From Frankia casuarinae (GTDB lineage: Bacteria; Actinomycetota; Actinomycetes; Frankiales; Frankiaceae): a stretch of DNA of 64,000 nucleotides. The notes beneath the pieces were generated by a model, which was not told the DNA's origin, searched no databases, and saw only the letters and a list, made by a program, of their open reading frames with translations. The position numbers and the translations under genes are program-made. Shown one piece after another: positions 52,100-62,025 of this stretch (the stretch's first letter is position 1; each line of letters opens with the position of its first letter). The stretch is taken from NCBI RefSeq assembly GCF_000013345.1, contig NC_007777.1, forward strand, positions 1,116,001 through 1,180,000. Direction: 5' to 3'.

Positions 52100-54409
52100 T
52101 CACCTCACCTCATTTTCGGGGTCAGCGCCCACGGGCTTTGATGCCTCGATGGCCTCGATGACCCGCGGGCGCAATTCGGCGGGGGGGATGACGGCGTCGA
52201 CGGAGCCGACCTCGACCGCGCGTTGGATAGTGTGCCGGCGGTCGAACTCCGTGGCTATCTCGCGATGCTTCTCCGCGTGGACCGAGACGCGGAGCTCGTC
52301 GAGCTCCGCGGTTAGCGCGGTGTGGTCGGCGCCGGTGGCAGCCGCGACGCGGGCCTCCAGGCCGCGCACCCGCGGGTCGGCCGCGGTGCGGGCGTCGACT
52401 TCGCGGGCGAATACCACCGCGGCGGCGGGAGCGCCGCCGAGAACCGAGGCGAACGAGCCCTCCAGCGCCAGCACGGTCATGTTCGGGTTCAGCGCCTTCG
52501 AGAACACCACGAACGCGCCACCGTGGTACCGCGAGATCACGCAGAATACAATGGGCCCGCGGAAGTTCACGATCGCGCGGCCGATCTCGGCGCCGTACTC
52601 CAGCTGCAGCTTGCGCATCGACTCCGGCGAGCCGTCGAAGCCCGACAGGTTCGCCAGCACCACCAGCGGCCGGTTCCCGCTTGCCGCGTTGATCGCCCGT
52701 GCGACCTTCTTCGAGGACTGCGGGAACAGCGTGCCCGGAGTATAGATTTCCGGGCCGTCGGTGGGCGGGAAACCGTGCCGCGGCACAGCGCGCGACTCGA
52801 TGCCGATCAGGCATACCGGTATGCCGCCGAGGTGTACGTCCCACACCACCGCGGTCTCCGCGCTCTCCATGTGCTTCCAGCGTTCCAGCACCGGGTGGTC
52901 CTGGTCGGACAGCGCCTCCATCACAGGGCGGATGCCGAAGGGCTTCTTGCGGTCCGGGTTGGCCTCGGCGGAGAAGATCTCACCGACGGAGGTGAAGTCG
53001 CTGCCAGCCACCGAGTGAGGGTAGTCGGAGATGTCGCGGTCGACGGGGTCGTTCGTCTCCGCTCGCCGCGGACCATCCTCGCCGGGGGCGACATATGTGT
53101 GATTGTAGTATGCCATCAGCATGTCCACGGCGGCGGTCAGGTTCGGCGCCCAATACTGCCCCTGCCCGTTCGGGCCCATCACTCGGTCGTAGCCGCCAAT
53201 GCCGAAGTTGTCCTCGGCCGACACGCCGCCGGAGACATCCACTGCCTGCTTGCCGGTGAGCACCATCGTCGAGTCCGGGATCATCACCAGGATGCCCTTG
53301 GTGTGCATGAGCATCGTCGCCTCGGCGTTCCAGTACGGCTGCGCACCGACGGTGATGCCCGTGACCACGATGTTGATCTCGCCGCCGGCCTGGGTGAACT
53401 CGACGATCTGCTTGAGTGCCGCGCCCACCCAGTCCATGTTTTCCGTGCCCGATTCCATGGAGATCCGGGCACCGGAGGACAGCGCGTACCATTCCAGCGG
53501 CAACCGCCTCCGCTCGGCCAGGTTCAGTGCGGCGATCACGCGGCGGCACTCCGGCTCTGACAGTGCGCCGAGCGACTTCGTCGGGTCGCTGAGCAGTACG
53601 ACCCTGGTGACACCCTGCGGGTGCAGCCTGGTCGGGGTGGTGGCCACACCCACGACGATCGCCGCGGTGTTGTGCCCCTTCGGCCGGTCGACCGGCACCA
53701 GCGCGCAGTTGTCGTCGAGGTCGTACTCGACGAAGTCGCCGAGCAGGTCGGTCAGTTCATACGGGTGCATCATCTTGCGGTTGCTCGCGCGTAGCACCTT
53801 GAGCCGGTAATCGTCGATCGGCTCGACCGGCTCGACCGAAGGCTCGCCAACGGTCAGCTCGGCGCCCGTGGTCTTGAAGGAGACACACACGGCGATCTCA
53901 GACAGCTCGCCGGTCTGCGGGCTGCGCTGCTGGGCGATGAACAGGATCTCCTCCAGCTCGGCGTCCGCGGTCATCAGCAGCACACGCTCAGCGATCATCT
54001 CCAGCTCGGTGCGGGTGATGTCGCTCGGCGGCCAGACGTAGACCACGATCCGGTTGGTGTTGAAACGCTTGTCCGACGGTCGCCGCGACCGAGCGCGGCG
54101 GATCGAGTCGACGCAGGCGGCCACGGCGTCCTCGGCCGCTGGCAACGCGACCAGCTGGCCATCATGATCGTGCTCCCTAAACAGGTCGCGTACCTGGATG
54201 AACGCGACAAAGCGGTTATCCGACGGATTCTCCCGCGCCACGCACTGGTAGAGGTAGACATCCTCGTCTGACGACGGCAACCGGGTGAGGTCGAATTTGC
54301 TCAGCCGTTCCAGCTGCATCCGCTGCGCGATGCACGGGTGCAGGCCGCGGATCAGCCGTTCCTCGGCCATCCCGGCGTCCGACGGCCGGAACGTGAAGTG
54401 GTGGGTCAT
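52100..54409 (-). CDS. Acyl-CoA carboxylase, carboxyltransferase subunit of eukaryotic multidomain type
   Basis: 769 residues. The N-terminal ~250 residues (FDLTRLPSSDEDVYLYQCVA, RFVAFIQVRDLFREHDHDGQ, KRFNTNRIVVYVWPPSDITR) match the end of the central (AC) region of eukaryotic acetyl-CoA carboxylases, not bacterial AccD. Then the two crotonase-like CT halves: PLEWYALSSGARISMESGTE, INIVVTGITVGAQPYWNAEA, TGKQAVDVSGGVSAEDNFGI with DYPHS, and NRPLVVLANLSGFDGSPESM, then FRGPIVFCVISRYHGGAFVV and FASVLGGAPAAAVVFAREVD. It transfers carboxyl from biotin to acyl-CoA. Start overlaps the previous stop (ATGA), so the two subunits are made together. The acyl substrate is unknown. Confidence 0.9.
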   Translation of the reverse strand: MTHHFTFRPSDAGMAEERLIRGLHPCIAQRMQLERLSKFDLTRLPSSDEDVYLYQCVARENPSDNRFVAFIQVRDLFREHDHDGQLVALPAAEDAVAACVDSIRRARSRRPSDKRFNTNRIVVYVWPPSDITRTELEMIAERVLLMTADAELEEILFIAQQRSPQTGELSEIAVCVSFKTTGAELTVGEPSVEPVEPIDDYRLKVLRASNRKMMHPYELTDLLGDFVEYDLDDNCALVPVDRPKGHNTAAIVVGVATTPTRLHPQGVTRVVLLSDPTKSLGALSEPECRRVIAALNLAERRRLPLEWYALSSGARISMESGTENMDWVGAALKQIVEFTQAGGEINIVVTGITVGAQPYWNAEATMLMHTKGILVMIPDSTMVLTGKQAVDVSGGVSAEDNFGIGGYDRVMGPNGQGQYWAPNLTAAVDMLMAYYNHTYVAPGEDGPRRAETNDPVDRDISDYPHSVAGSDFTSVGEIFSAEANPDRKKPFGIRPVMEALSDQDHPVLERWKHMESAETAVVWDVHLGGIPVCLIGIESRAVPRHGFPPTDGPEIYTPGTLFPQSSKKVARAINAASGNRPLVVLANLSGFDGSPESMRKLQLEYGAEIGRAIVNFRGPIVFCVISRYHGGAFVVFSKALNPNMTVLALEGSFASVLGGAPAAAVVFAREVDARTAADPRVRGLEARVAAATGADHTALTAELDELRVSVHAEKHREIATEFDRRHTIQRAVEVGSVDAVIPPAELRPRVIEAIEASKPVGADPENEVR

Positions 54410-57400
54410 CGTGCGGCTGCCTCCGGGGTGATGGTGATGGTGAGCCGACGCACCTGGGGCGGCAGCGGGTGCGCGCTGGCGGCCTCGCCCAGCGCGGCCG
54501 CCATCACGTCGGAGTCCGCCGGCTGGTTCTCCCAGGACAGGTAGATGTCAGCATCGACGGAGCGCTCGCCGCCTGCCAGCTCCGCAAGCCCACCCAGCGC
54601 CGCGTCCAGCGCGTCGAAGCCAACTGCGCAGGAGACGAGCCTGGAGCCCGCGCGCTCGGCCACCCAGAACCGGTAGCCGGCGTACTCGGTGGCGCGGATG
54701 TGGGTGAGGTCCTTGTTGCCGTAGTACCGGCGGGTCAGCACTTCCAGTATGACCGTGTTATCCCGGTCGCCGCGCAGCAGCCGCTGGCCCAGCAGCGGCA
54801 CCAGCGGCTCGGTGCTGCGCACCATCTCGGCGATGCGCTCGGTGCGATCCGGCGCGTCCGGGTAGGCGTCCAGGTGGAGCAGGTGCTCGAAGATACGGAT
54901 GCGCTCCTGGGCACGGCGCAGCAACTGCTGATGCTGGAACCAGGCGAACATCACGTCGAGCGCGAGGTCGGCAACCACGGGGAAGTGGCCCTTCGTGGCG
55001 GCCACCAGCCGCTCCAGCGCCAGACGCACCGGTTTGTGCACGGACTTGTCCGGCGGCGGCTCCCACCGCCACGATTCCAGCAGCGCCGCAACTACCTTGG
55101 CGGCCACCTTGGCGGTGGCGGGCTGCCGGGCGAGGAAGATCCGGAACACCGCGGCCTCGAGCTCGGGGGAGCGTTTCAGGTCGGTGACGTCGTAATGCCC
55201 GAGCGCCTTGGCCAGTTTGGCCTGGAACGCCTCCGGTAGCCCGGCCCGCTCGACGTCGAGGCTGCGCAGGTAGGTGTGGAAGTGCTCGTGAGGGTTGCGC
55301 AGGTGGCCCTCATCGCCGACGTCCATGCGGGCAGGCCGGTTCCGGCTCAGCTCGGCCAGGTCGGCGAATATTTCGATGATCTCTAGCTCCTTGGCCAGCG
55401 GCTGGTGGCCCTCCTCGGTGGCCGCCCGACGCGCGGCGAGGTAGTCGTGGAGCACCTGGCGCTCATCGTGCAGGTCGAAGCCCAGCAGCAAAGCGCGCAG
55501 ATCCTCCAGGCCGCGCGCGGTGCGCTCACGCGCCGGGACCTCCTCGGGCGCGGTCGGCAGGTCCAGCCCGGCCGCCGCGGCGGCCGGGCTGTCCTCGACC
55601 TCGGCGCCGGCGATCGGCTCCAGCCGCAGCAGCGGCGCACCCGCCTCTACCTGGCTGCCCACGGAGACGAAGTATTCCCTCACCCGCGCCTTGAACGGCG
55701 CCTGCAGCACCGTCTCCATTTTCATGCTCTCCAGCACCAGGATTTGTGCGCCCGCCTCGATCTCGGCGCCAACCTCCAGCGGCGTGGCGATAACCATGGC
55801 AGGCATGGGCGAGCGGACGACGTCGCCCTCGTCGCGGCTGACCCGGTGGGTGACGCCGTCCACCTCGATCAGGTGGACGGGCCCGTGGATGTCGGCGAGT
55901 AGCCGGTACCGGGCACCGTTGACGACGATCTGCCCGGTGTGCCGATCGAAGCGGTCAATCTTGACGTCAGCGGTGCGGACCTCGGCGCCCGCTTCGAGGC
56001 TGACGTGGAACCGGCACGGGCCCCGCCGCGCCACGCGCGCCCGGTAGCCGACGTCGCGCAACTTGAGGTCCAGCGGCCGAGCGCTGTCGTGCTGCACCTG
56101 CGGGCGTCCGCCGAACGCCGTCAACAGCAGCCGCTGCCGCTCGACGTGCTCCTTCTCCTCGTACGCGTCGATGGCCGCTGCCACCAGGGCCACGGCGGAG
56201 TGCCGGTGCGAGACAAGCCCGTCCCCGACGCGGTCGATCCAGCCGGTGTCCGCGCTGGCGTCGATCAGCTCGGGCCGGTTGAGCAGGTCCAGCAGGAAGC
56301 TCTTGTTCGTGACACCACCCTTGATGATCACTTTGGTCTCCTGAATCGCCCGGCGCAGCCGGCCCAGCGCCCCGTCGCGATCGCGGCCGTAGGCGATGAT
56401 CTTCACGATCATCGAGTCGAAGTCGGCCGGGATGGTGTCGCCCTCGCTGAAGCCAGTGTCGACGCGGATGCCGGGTCCGGCTGGCAGCTCCAGCCGCGTG
56501 ATGTGGCCCGGGCACGGCATGAAGTCGCGGTCGGGGTCCTCCGCGTTGAGCCGGGCCTCGACGGCGTGTCCGCGCTCGACCGGCCGCACGCCCTGCAGCC
56601 GGCCGGCCGAGGCCACGTGTAGTTGGGCCTTGACCAGGTCGAACCCGGTTGTGGCCTCGGTGATCGGGTGCTCGACCTGCAGGCGGGTGTTGACCTCGAG
56701 AAACGTGACCTGCTTGTCGCCGGGATGGTAGAGGAACTCGACGGTCGCCGCGCCCCGGTAGCCGACCGCGACGATCAGCCGCTCGGCCGCGGCCTTGAGG
56801 TTGGCCGCCTGCTCCGGGCTGAGCACCGGCGAGGCCGACTCCTCGATTACCTTCTGGTTGCGCCGCTGCACCGAGCAGTCACGGACGCCGAGCGCCCACG
56901 CGGTGCCCTGGCCGTCGGCAATCACCTGGACCTCGACGTGCCGGGCCCCAGTAATTAGGCGCTCCAGGAACATGACATCGATGCCGAACGCCCGCGCGGC
57001 CTCTTGCCTGGTGCGCTCGAAGGCGTTGACAAGCTCGGACTCGTCCCTGATCACACGGATGCCCCGACCGCCGCCGCCCGCGGCCGCCTTGAGCATAAGC
57101 GGATAACCGATCTTGGCAGCCGCTGCCAGGGCGGCGTCCAGGCTCTCGACCGGACCGCGGCTCCACGGCGCGACCGGCACGCCGACCTCCTCGGCGATCC
57201 GCTTCGCGCCGATCTTGTCGCCGAGCTTACGCATGGCCTCGGAACTAGGCCCGATGAAGGTGACCCCGAGCCTCTCGCAAAGCTCTTCGAACGCCGGGTC
57301 CTCCGCGACGAAGCCCCAGCCGACCCACGCGGCGTCGGCCCCAGTCTCCACCAGCGCGCGCTCTAGGACCCTCAGATCGAGATAGGGACGCGCGGCGGCC

Positions 57401-57576
57401 GGGCCAAGACAGTAGGCCCTGTCGGCCTCGCGCACGAACGTCGCGGTGCGGTCGACGTCGGTGTACAGGGCGACGGTCTCGATCGCTGTCGCGGTCTCGG
57501 CGACTATCTCCCGAACGGCTCGGATGAGGCGCATCGCGGCCTCACCACGGTTGACGATGGCGACGCAGCGGAACAC
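54406..57576 (-). CDS. Biotin carboxylase-BCCP subunit with central domain (split eukaryotic-type ACC)
   Basis: 1056 residues. Biotin carboxylase: CVAIVNRGEAAMRLIRAVRE, KIGYPLMLKAAAGGGGRGIR (glycine-rich ATP loop), HVEVQVIADGQGTAWALGVR, CSVQRRNQKVIEESASPV and FLEVNTRLQVEHPITEATTG. BCCP: IVVNGARYRLLADIHG, PMPAMVIATPLEVGAEIEAG and ILVLESMKMETVLQAPFKA with biotinylated Lys619. The last ~380 residues (LRALLLGFDLHDERQVLHDY, RDNTVILEVLTRRYYGNKDL) correspond to the AC central region found only in multidomain carboxylases. GTG 57576 is preferred: AGGAAGG lies 8 bases upstream. Follows the KAS III gene by 145 bases. Confidence 0.9.
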   Translation of the reverse strand: MFRCVAIVNRGEAAMRLIRAVREIVAETATAIETVALYTDVDRTATFVREADRAYCLGPAAARPYLDLRVLERALVETGADAAWVGWGFVAEDPAFEELCERLGVTFIGPSSEAMRKLGDKIGAKRIAEEVGVPVAPWSRGPVESLDAALAAAAKIGYPLMLKAAAGGGGRGIRVIRDESELVNAFERTRQEAARAFGIDVMFLERLITGARHVEVQVIADGQGTAWALGVRDCSVQRRNQKVIEESASPVLSPEQAANLKAAAERLIVAVGYRGAATVEFLYHPGDKQVTFLEVNTRLQVEHPITEATTGFDLVKAQLHVASAGRLQGVRPVERGHAVEARLNAEDPDRDFMPCPGHITRLELPAGPGIRVDTGFSEGDTIPADFDSMIVKIIAYGRDRDGALGRLRRAIQETKVIIKGGVTNKSFLLDLLNRPELIDASADTGWIDRVGDGLVSHRHSAVALVAAAIDAYEEKEHVERQRLLLTAFGGRPQVQHDSARPLDLKLRDVGYRARVARRGPCRFHVSLEAGAEVRTADVKIDRFDRHTGQIVVNGARYRLLADIHGPVHLIEVDGVTHRVSRDEGDVVRSPMPAMVIATPLEVGAEIEAGAQILVLESMKMETVLQAPFKARVREYFVSVGSQVEAGAPLLRLEPIAGAEVEDSPAAAAAGLDLPTAPEEVPARERTARGLEDLRALLLGFDLHDERQVLHDYLAARRAATEEGHQPLAKELEIIEIFADLAELSRNRPARMDVGDEGHLRNPHEHFHTYLRSLDVERAGLPEAFQAKLAKALGHYDVTDLKRSPELEAAVFRIFLARQPATAKVAAKVVAALLESWRWEPPPDKSVHKPVRLALERLVAATKGHFPVVADLALDVMFAWFQHQQLLRRAQERIRIFEHLLHLDAYPDAPDRTERIAEMVRSTEPLVPLLGQRLLRGDRDNTVILEVLTRRYYGNKDLTHIRATEYAGYRFWVAERAGSRLVSCAVGFDALDAALGGLAELAGGERSVDADIYLSWENQPADSDVMAAALGEAASAHPLPPQVRRLTITITPEAAAR

Positions 57577-57721
57577 GGCTGAGTCCTTCCTGCTCAAGAC
57601 ACATCATTCGGCTGGCGGGTGGCCGGTTCGTCCTCGCGACTGGTGACTGACCGGAATGTGGGGATGGCGCCCGGCCGGTCGCGATGACCGCGCCGGGATC
57701 GGCGACTGCTTGATATCGGGC

Positions 57722-58705
57722 CTACGCCCAGCGCAAGGCGACTCCACCCCACGTCGCGCCGCCGCCGAAAGCCACGATAAGGAGCAGGGAGTCCCGCTGG
57801 AGCCGACTGGCCCGTACAGCGTCATCCAGTGTGATCGGCACGGAAGCGGCACCGGTGTTGCCGTACTTGCCGACGGTGAGATGCAACATTCCCGAGGCGA
57901 GCCCCAGGTTCTCAGCCAGGTCGGCCAGCATCACGCCGTTCGCCTGATGAGACACGATGAGATCAACGTCGGGCAGCGTTATACCCACAGTCGTGCACAG
58001 TTCCGTCACGACTGCTGCCAACTTCTCGGTTGCCAGGCGACGAACCTCCCGGCCGTTCATCATGAAGTAGTGCTGATGTTTCTCGATGCTGAGATGGCTC
58101 GGAGGTATTCGACTGCCTCCGCCTGGGATCTGGATCAAGTCCTTGTTGCGCCCGTCCGAGTACAGGGTGCTCGCCAACAGGCCTTGTCCGTCAGGTACCT
58201 TGCCGAGGACGACCGCGCCAGCACCGTCTCCGAAAAGAGTCGAGGTGCGGTAGTCGGTGTAGTCAAGAATGCGCGAATAGGTGTCGGCGCCAATAACCAA
58301 GGCGGTGGAGTAATCCGGGTCCGCGGCAAGTAGGGAGTCGGCGCACTTCAGCGCGTAGATGAAGCCGGTGCAGACCGCTTGAATATCGAAGGCGAACGCT
58401 CGAGTGGCGCCGATGGATGCTTGAACGTGGCATGCGGTGGCGGGCATGGGCTGGTCGGGTGTGGATGTGGCAAGCACGATCAGATCGATGTCCCGGGCCT
58501 GCATGCCTGCCGCGGCGAGCGCCTGTCGTGCGGCGTGGGCAGCCAGATCCGAGGTGGCCTCGTGCGGTGCTGCCACACGGCGTTCGCGGATGCCGGTCTT
58601 CTCGAAGATCTTGCCACGGTCGAGACCGAGGCGATCTTCCATTTCTTCACTCGTCAAAATTTTTTCTGGGACGTATGACCCGGTTCCCAGAATGGCTGTG
58701 TTCAC
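57722..58705 (-). CDS. Beta-ketoacyl-ACP synthase III family (KAS III/FabH-like)
   Basis: 327 residues. Active-site Cys112 in FDIQAVCTGFIYAL, His253 in DLIVSHQANGVML and Asn283 in VGKYGNTGAASVPITLDD form the full Cys-His-Asn triad. GDGAGAVVLGKVPDGQGLLA and the C-terminal LLIVAFGGGATWGGVALRW are family hallmarks. In a PKS operon such proteins start chains, transfer acyl groups or join two beta-ketoacyl chains (pyrone-forming relatives). It is 24 bases behind the PKS; AAAGGA precedes the GTG start. Confidence 0.92.
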   Translation of the reverse strand: MNTAILGTGSYVPEKILTSEEMEDRLGLDRGKIFEKTGIRERRVAAPHEATSDLAAHAARQALAAAGMQARDIDLIVLATSTPDQPMPATACHVQASIGATRAFAFDIQAVCTGFIYALKCADSLLAADPDYSTALVIGADTYSRILDYTDYRTSTLFGDGAGAVVLGKVPDGQGLLASTLYSDGRNKDLIQIPGGGSRIPPSHLSIEKHQHYFMMNGREVRRLATEKLAAVVTELCTTVGITLPDVDLIVSHQANGVMLADLAENLGLASGMLHLTVGKYGNTGAASVPITLDDAVRASRLQRDSLLLIVAFGGGATWGGVALRWA

Positions 58706-58729
58706 GATTAATCCTTTCAGGGGTCGAGG

Positions 58730-61700
58730 TTACAGCAGTTCGGCGATATACTCACTGAATTCTGCGATTGTGGGATGCTCCCGGATTGCGGCGAGCGAGA
58801 TGGAGACCTTGAATATTTGCTGGATTCGTCCGCGGAATTCCACGGCGCGTAGGGAGTTCAGACCGAGTTCCGAAAAGGCGGCACTAGGGCTCAGTCGACG
58901 CGCTCGCAAGCTGAGGATCTCACGCAAGATTTCAATGATCATCTTTCTGATGATCTTGAGGCGTTCATCTCTGGTAGCCTGTGAAATCTCGGCGCTGATG
59001 TCGGCGTCCGTCCCAGTGTCCGGACGTTGCTCGGTCGGCTCTGTATGCGCTGACCGGGCCGAGTCGGTCGGGGGCGCCAGGTTCCTGAGTAGCTTGATCA
59101 GATAGGTGCGTCTGTCCCACGTCGTAGGCGGCACGTCCGCGATGGCTCCATCGCCGTGCCACCGCCGCCAATTCATGTCGAGCCCGGCGCAATGAAGCGC
59201 TGCGATGCTCGTTCGTAGGGCTGTGGCCTGATCGTGCCTGTTATCGGTAGTCGGTACAACCGTGGCCTCCGGCGCCCCGGCCGCCTGGAGGGTCAGAATA
59301 AGCGGGTGGATTGCCACCGGATGTGGAGAGATCTCCTGGAAAAGCTGGTGTCCGTCGTTGACGATGGCGGTCGTGGCATCCACCGCCCGAACCGGGCAGC
59401 GCATGTTCTCACCCCAGTAGGCAGCATCGAATGTGGGTGTCTGCCGCGGATCAGGCAGAACCGTGGTATAGAAACGGATCGTCGGCTGCCTAGGCCGTAT
59501 ATCGCTGAGCTCAGCGGTCAACGCGTCGGCGACTGGATGGATCAGGGGACAGTGCGAGGCGACATCGACATTGATCATATGCGCGGGAACGTCGCGGGAT
59601 GTCCAGCTTTCGACCAGGCGTTCGACTTCGACTCGAGTACCGCCGATCACGGTGGACCGGGGTGCGGCGAAGAACGCGACAGCCACGTCGGGAAGATGGT
59701 CGATCTCTGCCTGGACCGTGGCCGCATCCAGTTCGACGACCGCCATCGCCGCAACGCGGGCTTCGGCGATGGGAACGCACAGCCGAGACCGACGGCAGAT
59801 GACGCGGATGCCGTCTTCCACGGTCAACGCCTCCGCGATCACGGCGGCGGCGATTTCACCCATGGAGTGTCCTACTACGGCGGCGGGGTGGATGCCGTGG
59901 GATTGCAGGGTGCGCGCCAGAGCGACCTGTACCACGAAAATCAAGGGCTGTACCTGGTCGATTCGGGTCACCTCGTCACCGGCCCGCAGCACCTCCTCCG
60001 GCGAGAAACCCGACTCGGCGCGAATCAGGGGGTCGAGCGCCGCGATCGTGTCGGCAAACACGGGTTCGGTGGCGAACAGGTCTCGCCCCATACCGGGCCA
60101 CTGCGAGCCGTGGCCGCTGAACACCCACACCGGTCCCGTTGCGTGCTCGGCGTGGACATAATCGTTGACCATGCCTTCAGGACGGGGGTGTGTCCCGTCG
60201 GCATATGCGCGTAGGCGGTTGACGAGATCGTCCCGGGAGCGAGCGACGACCGCCAGTCTCTCGGGGCCGTGCGAGCGGCGTACCGCGAGCGTGTGCGCGA
60301 TATCTTTCAAGGGTGTCGTCGCGCCGGAGCGGATGAGCCAGTCGGCGAGCCTGATCGCGGAATGCTGCAGCGCAGTTTCTGATCCTTCCGACAGCAGGAA
60401 CGTGAGAACGGAATCGTCGCTGCTGCTGGACGACCTCGGCGCGACCGGGGAGCTGGAATCCGGCGGTTCCTCCACGATGGCATGCGCGTTGGTCCCGCCC
60501 ACACCGTAGGAGGACACGGCCGCGAGGCGCGGACCACCGGTGACTGGCCATGGTGTCGTTACGGTCGGAACGAACAACCTGGTGCCGGACGGGTTGATAG
60601 CGGGGTTCCACCGTCGGAAATGCAGGGACGCCGGGACCTCACCGTGGTACACCGCCAATATGGCTTTGAGTAGCCCCACCATGCCCGCGGCGGGTTCGGC
60701 GTGGCCGAAGTTCGTCTTAGCCGAACCCAATGCACACCGGCCTCGTCCCCGTCCGTAGACGGCGGCCAGCGAACGGAACTCGATCGGGTCGCCAACGATG
60801 GTTCCGGTGCCGTGCGCTTCGATCATTCCAATTTCTTCCGGGTCGACATCGGCAATACTCAGGGCGGTACGGAACACCTCTTCCTGAGCTTGCTCGGAAG
60901 GAACGGTGAACGGGGACGTCTTCCCGTCATGATTGACCGCCACCCCCCGTAGCACGGCGAGCACGCGGTCCTGGTCACGCATCGCGTCGTCGAGACGTTT
61001 AAGTACGAGGACCACGCAGCCCTCGGCCCGAACGTAGCCGTCCGCTCGTTCGTCAAAGCTGAAGCATCGCCCGGTGGGAGATAGCACTCCCAACTCGTTA
61101 TAGGCCAGGAACGTTCGGGGGCTGAGTAGCAGGTTGACCGCGCCAGTGATCGCGAGGTCACACTCGTCCTGCCGAAGGCTGTTACATGCCAGGTACACGG
61201 TGGCCAACCCTGTCGAACACGACGTGTCCACGGTCATGCTGGGACCGCGCAAACCGAAGACGTGCGATATCCGACCGGATGCCGGTCCGGCCTGGTTACC
61301 GGGCACAAAGTAGGGGCCCCCGCCGCTCGGGAGCTGATGTGCGTGGAGCATATGGTCCAAGTTGGACATGCCGACGAACACAGCAGTGCTGCTCCCTACC
61401 AGGTCATCGGTTGGCAATCCAGCGTGCTCGAACCCCTCCTGCACGACCTCCAGCAACAGCCGATGTTGAGGATCGATCAACTCTGCCTCGGTCGGGTCGA
61501 TACCGAAGGCCTCTGGATCGAAGGCGCCGACGTCCTCCGACAAAAACCCGCCACGCCACAGCACGTTCCGATCGGTCTCTGCCTGCGATGCTTCCCGCGA
61601 CGCCTCACTCCATCGCTCTGATGGCACATCGGTGACCGCATCACGACCGTCGCGGAGGAAATCCCACAGCGACGCCGCGGAACCAACGCCGCCAGGAAGG

Positions 61701-61960
61701 CGGCACCCGATCCCAATCACCGCAACCGCGCTGGAGGTGTTTCCCCCAGCATCCCGCGTCCGTTCACCCGAACCCTTACTCGGATCCGCGCGGATGGTCT
61801 GATCCGCCTTCTTGACCGGAGCGTCGTTGGCGGAGTCGTCGGTTGTAGTGACCGTGATGTCACTGTTGGTCAGCTGTTCGACCAGGACGGGCCGGATCGG
61901 GTCCGCAAGATCCGGGGAGACCCGGGGCAGTCGATCGTCGCTCTTCCTCTGCTTCGACAC
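58730..61960 (-). CDS. Single-module type I polyketide synthase: KS-AT-ACP
   Basis: 1076 residues. KS: VAVIGIGCRLPGGVG, active Cys248 in VDTSCSTGLA, His383 in EAHGTGT and His420 in KTNFGHAEPAAG. AT: VFSGHGSQWPGMGRDLF, nucleophile Ser699 in GHSMGEIAAAV, and NVDVASHCPLI (residues near 803), the selectivity box most like methylmalonyl- or alkylmalonyl-type ATs of mycobacterial PKSs. ACP: FSELGLNSLRAVEFRG, with the phosphopantetheine Ser1036 preceded by Asn where Asp is usual. No KR, DH, ER or TE. The first 75 residues are unstructured and unlike known docking domains. GTG 61960 has a GAGGAG 8 bases upstream and is preferred to the longer TTG reading at 62011. Confidence 0.92.
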   Translation of the reverse strand: MSKQRKSDDRLPRVSPDLADPIRPVLVEQLTNSDITVTTTDDSANDAPVKKADQTIRADPSKGSGERTRDAGGNTSSAVAVIGIGCRLPGGVGSAASLWDFLRDGRDAVTDVPSERWSEASREASQAETDRNVLWRGGFLSEDVGAFDPEAFGIDPTEAELIDPQHRLLLEVVQEGFEHAGLPTDDLVGSSTAVFVGMSNLDHMLHAHQLPSGGGPYFVPGNQAGPASGRISHVFGLRGPSMTVDTSCSTGLATVYLACNSLRQDECDLAITGAVNLLLSPRTFLAYNELGVLSPTGRCFSFDERADGYVRAEGCVVLVLKRLDDAMRDQDRVLAVLRGVAVNHDGKTSPFTVPSEQAQEEVFRTALSIADVDPEEIGMIEAHGTGTIVGDPIEFRSLAAVYGRGRGRCALGSAKTNFGHAEPAAGMVGLLKAILAVYHGEVPASLHFRRWNPAINPSGTRLFVPTVTTPWPVTGGPRLAAVSSYGVGGTNAHAIVEEPPDSSSPVAPRSSSSSDDSVLTFLLSEGSETALQHSAIRLADWLIRSGATTPLKDIAHTLAVRRSHGPERLAVVARSRDDLVNRLRAYADGTHPRPEGMVNDYVHAEHATGPVWVFSGHGSQWPGMGRDLFATEPVFADTIAALDPLIRAESGFSPEEVLRAGDEVTRIDQVQPLIFVVQVALARTLQSHGIHPAAVVGHSMGEIAAAVIAEALTVEDGIRVICRRSRLCVPIAEARVAAMAVVELDAATVQAEIDHLPDVAVAFFAAPRSTVIGGTRVEVERLVESWTSRDVPAHMINVDVASHCPLIHPVADALTAELSDIRPRQPTIRFYTTVLPDPRQTPTFDAAYWGENMRCPVRAVDATTAIVNDGHQLFQEISPHPVAIHPLILTLQAAGAPEATVVPTTDNRHDQATALRTSIAALHCAGLDMNWRRWHGDGAIADVPPTTWDRRTYLIKLLRNLAPPTDSARSAHTEPTEQRPDTGTDADISAEISQATRDERLKIIRKMIIEILREILSLRARRLSPSAAFSELGLNSLRAVEFRGRIQQIFKVSISLAAIREHPTIAEFSEYIAELL

Positions 61961-62025
61961 GAGGACGCTCCTCAGCGACTCGGTTGAGATGATGAAGGAA
62001 GAGTACCCCAATCCGGTCGCTTATC

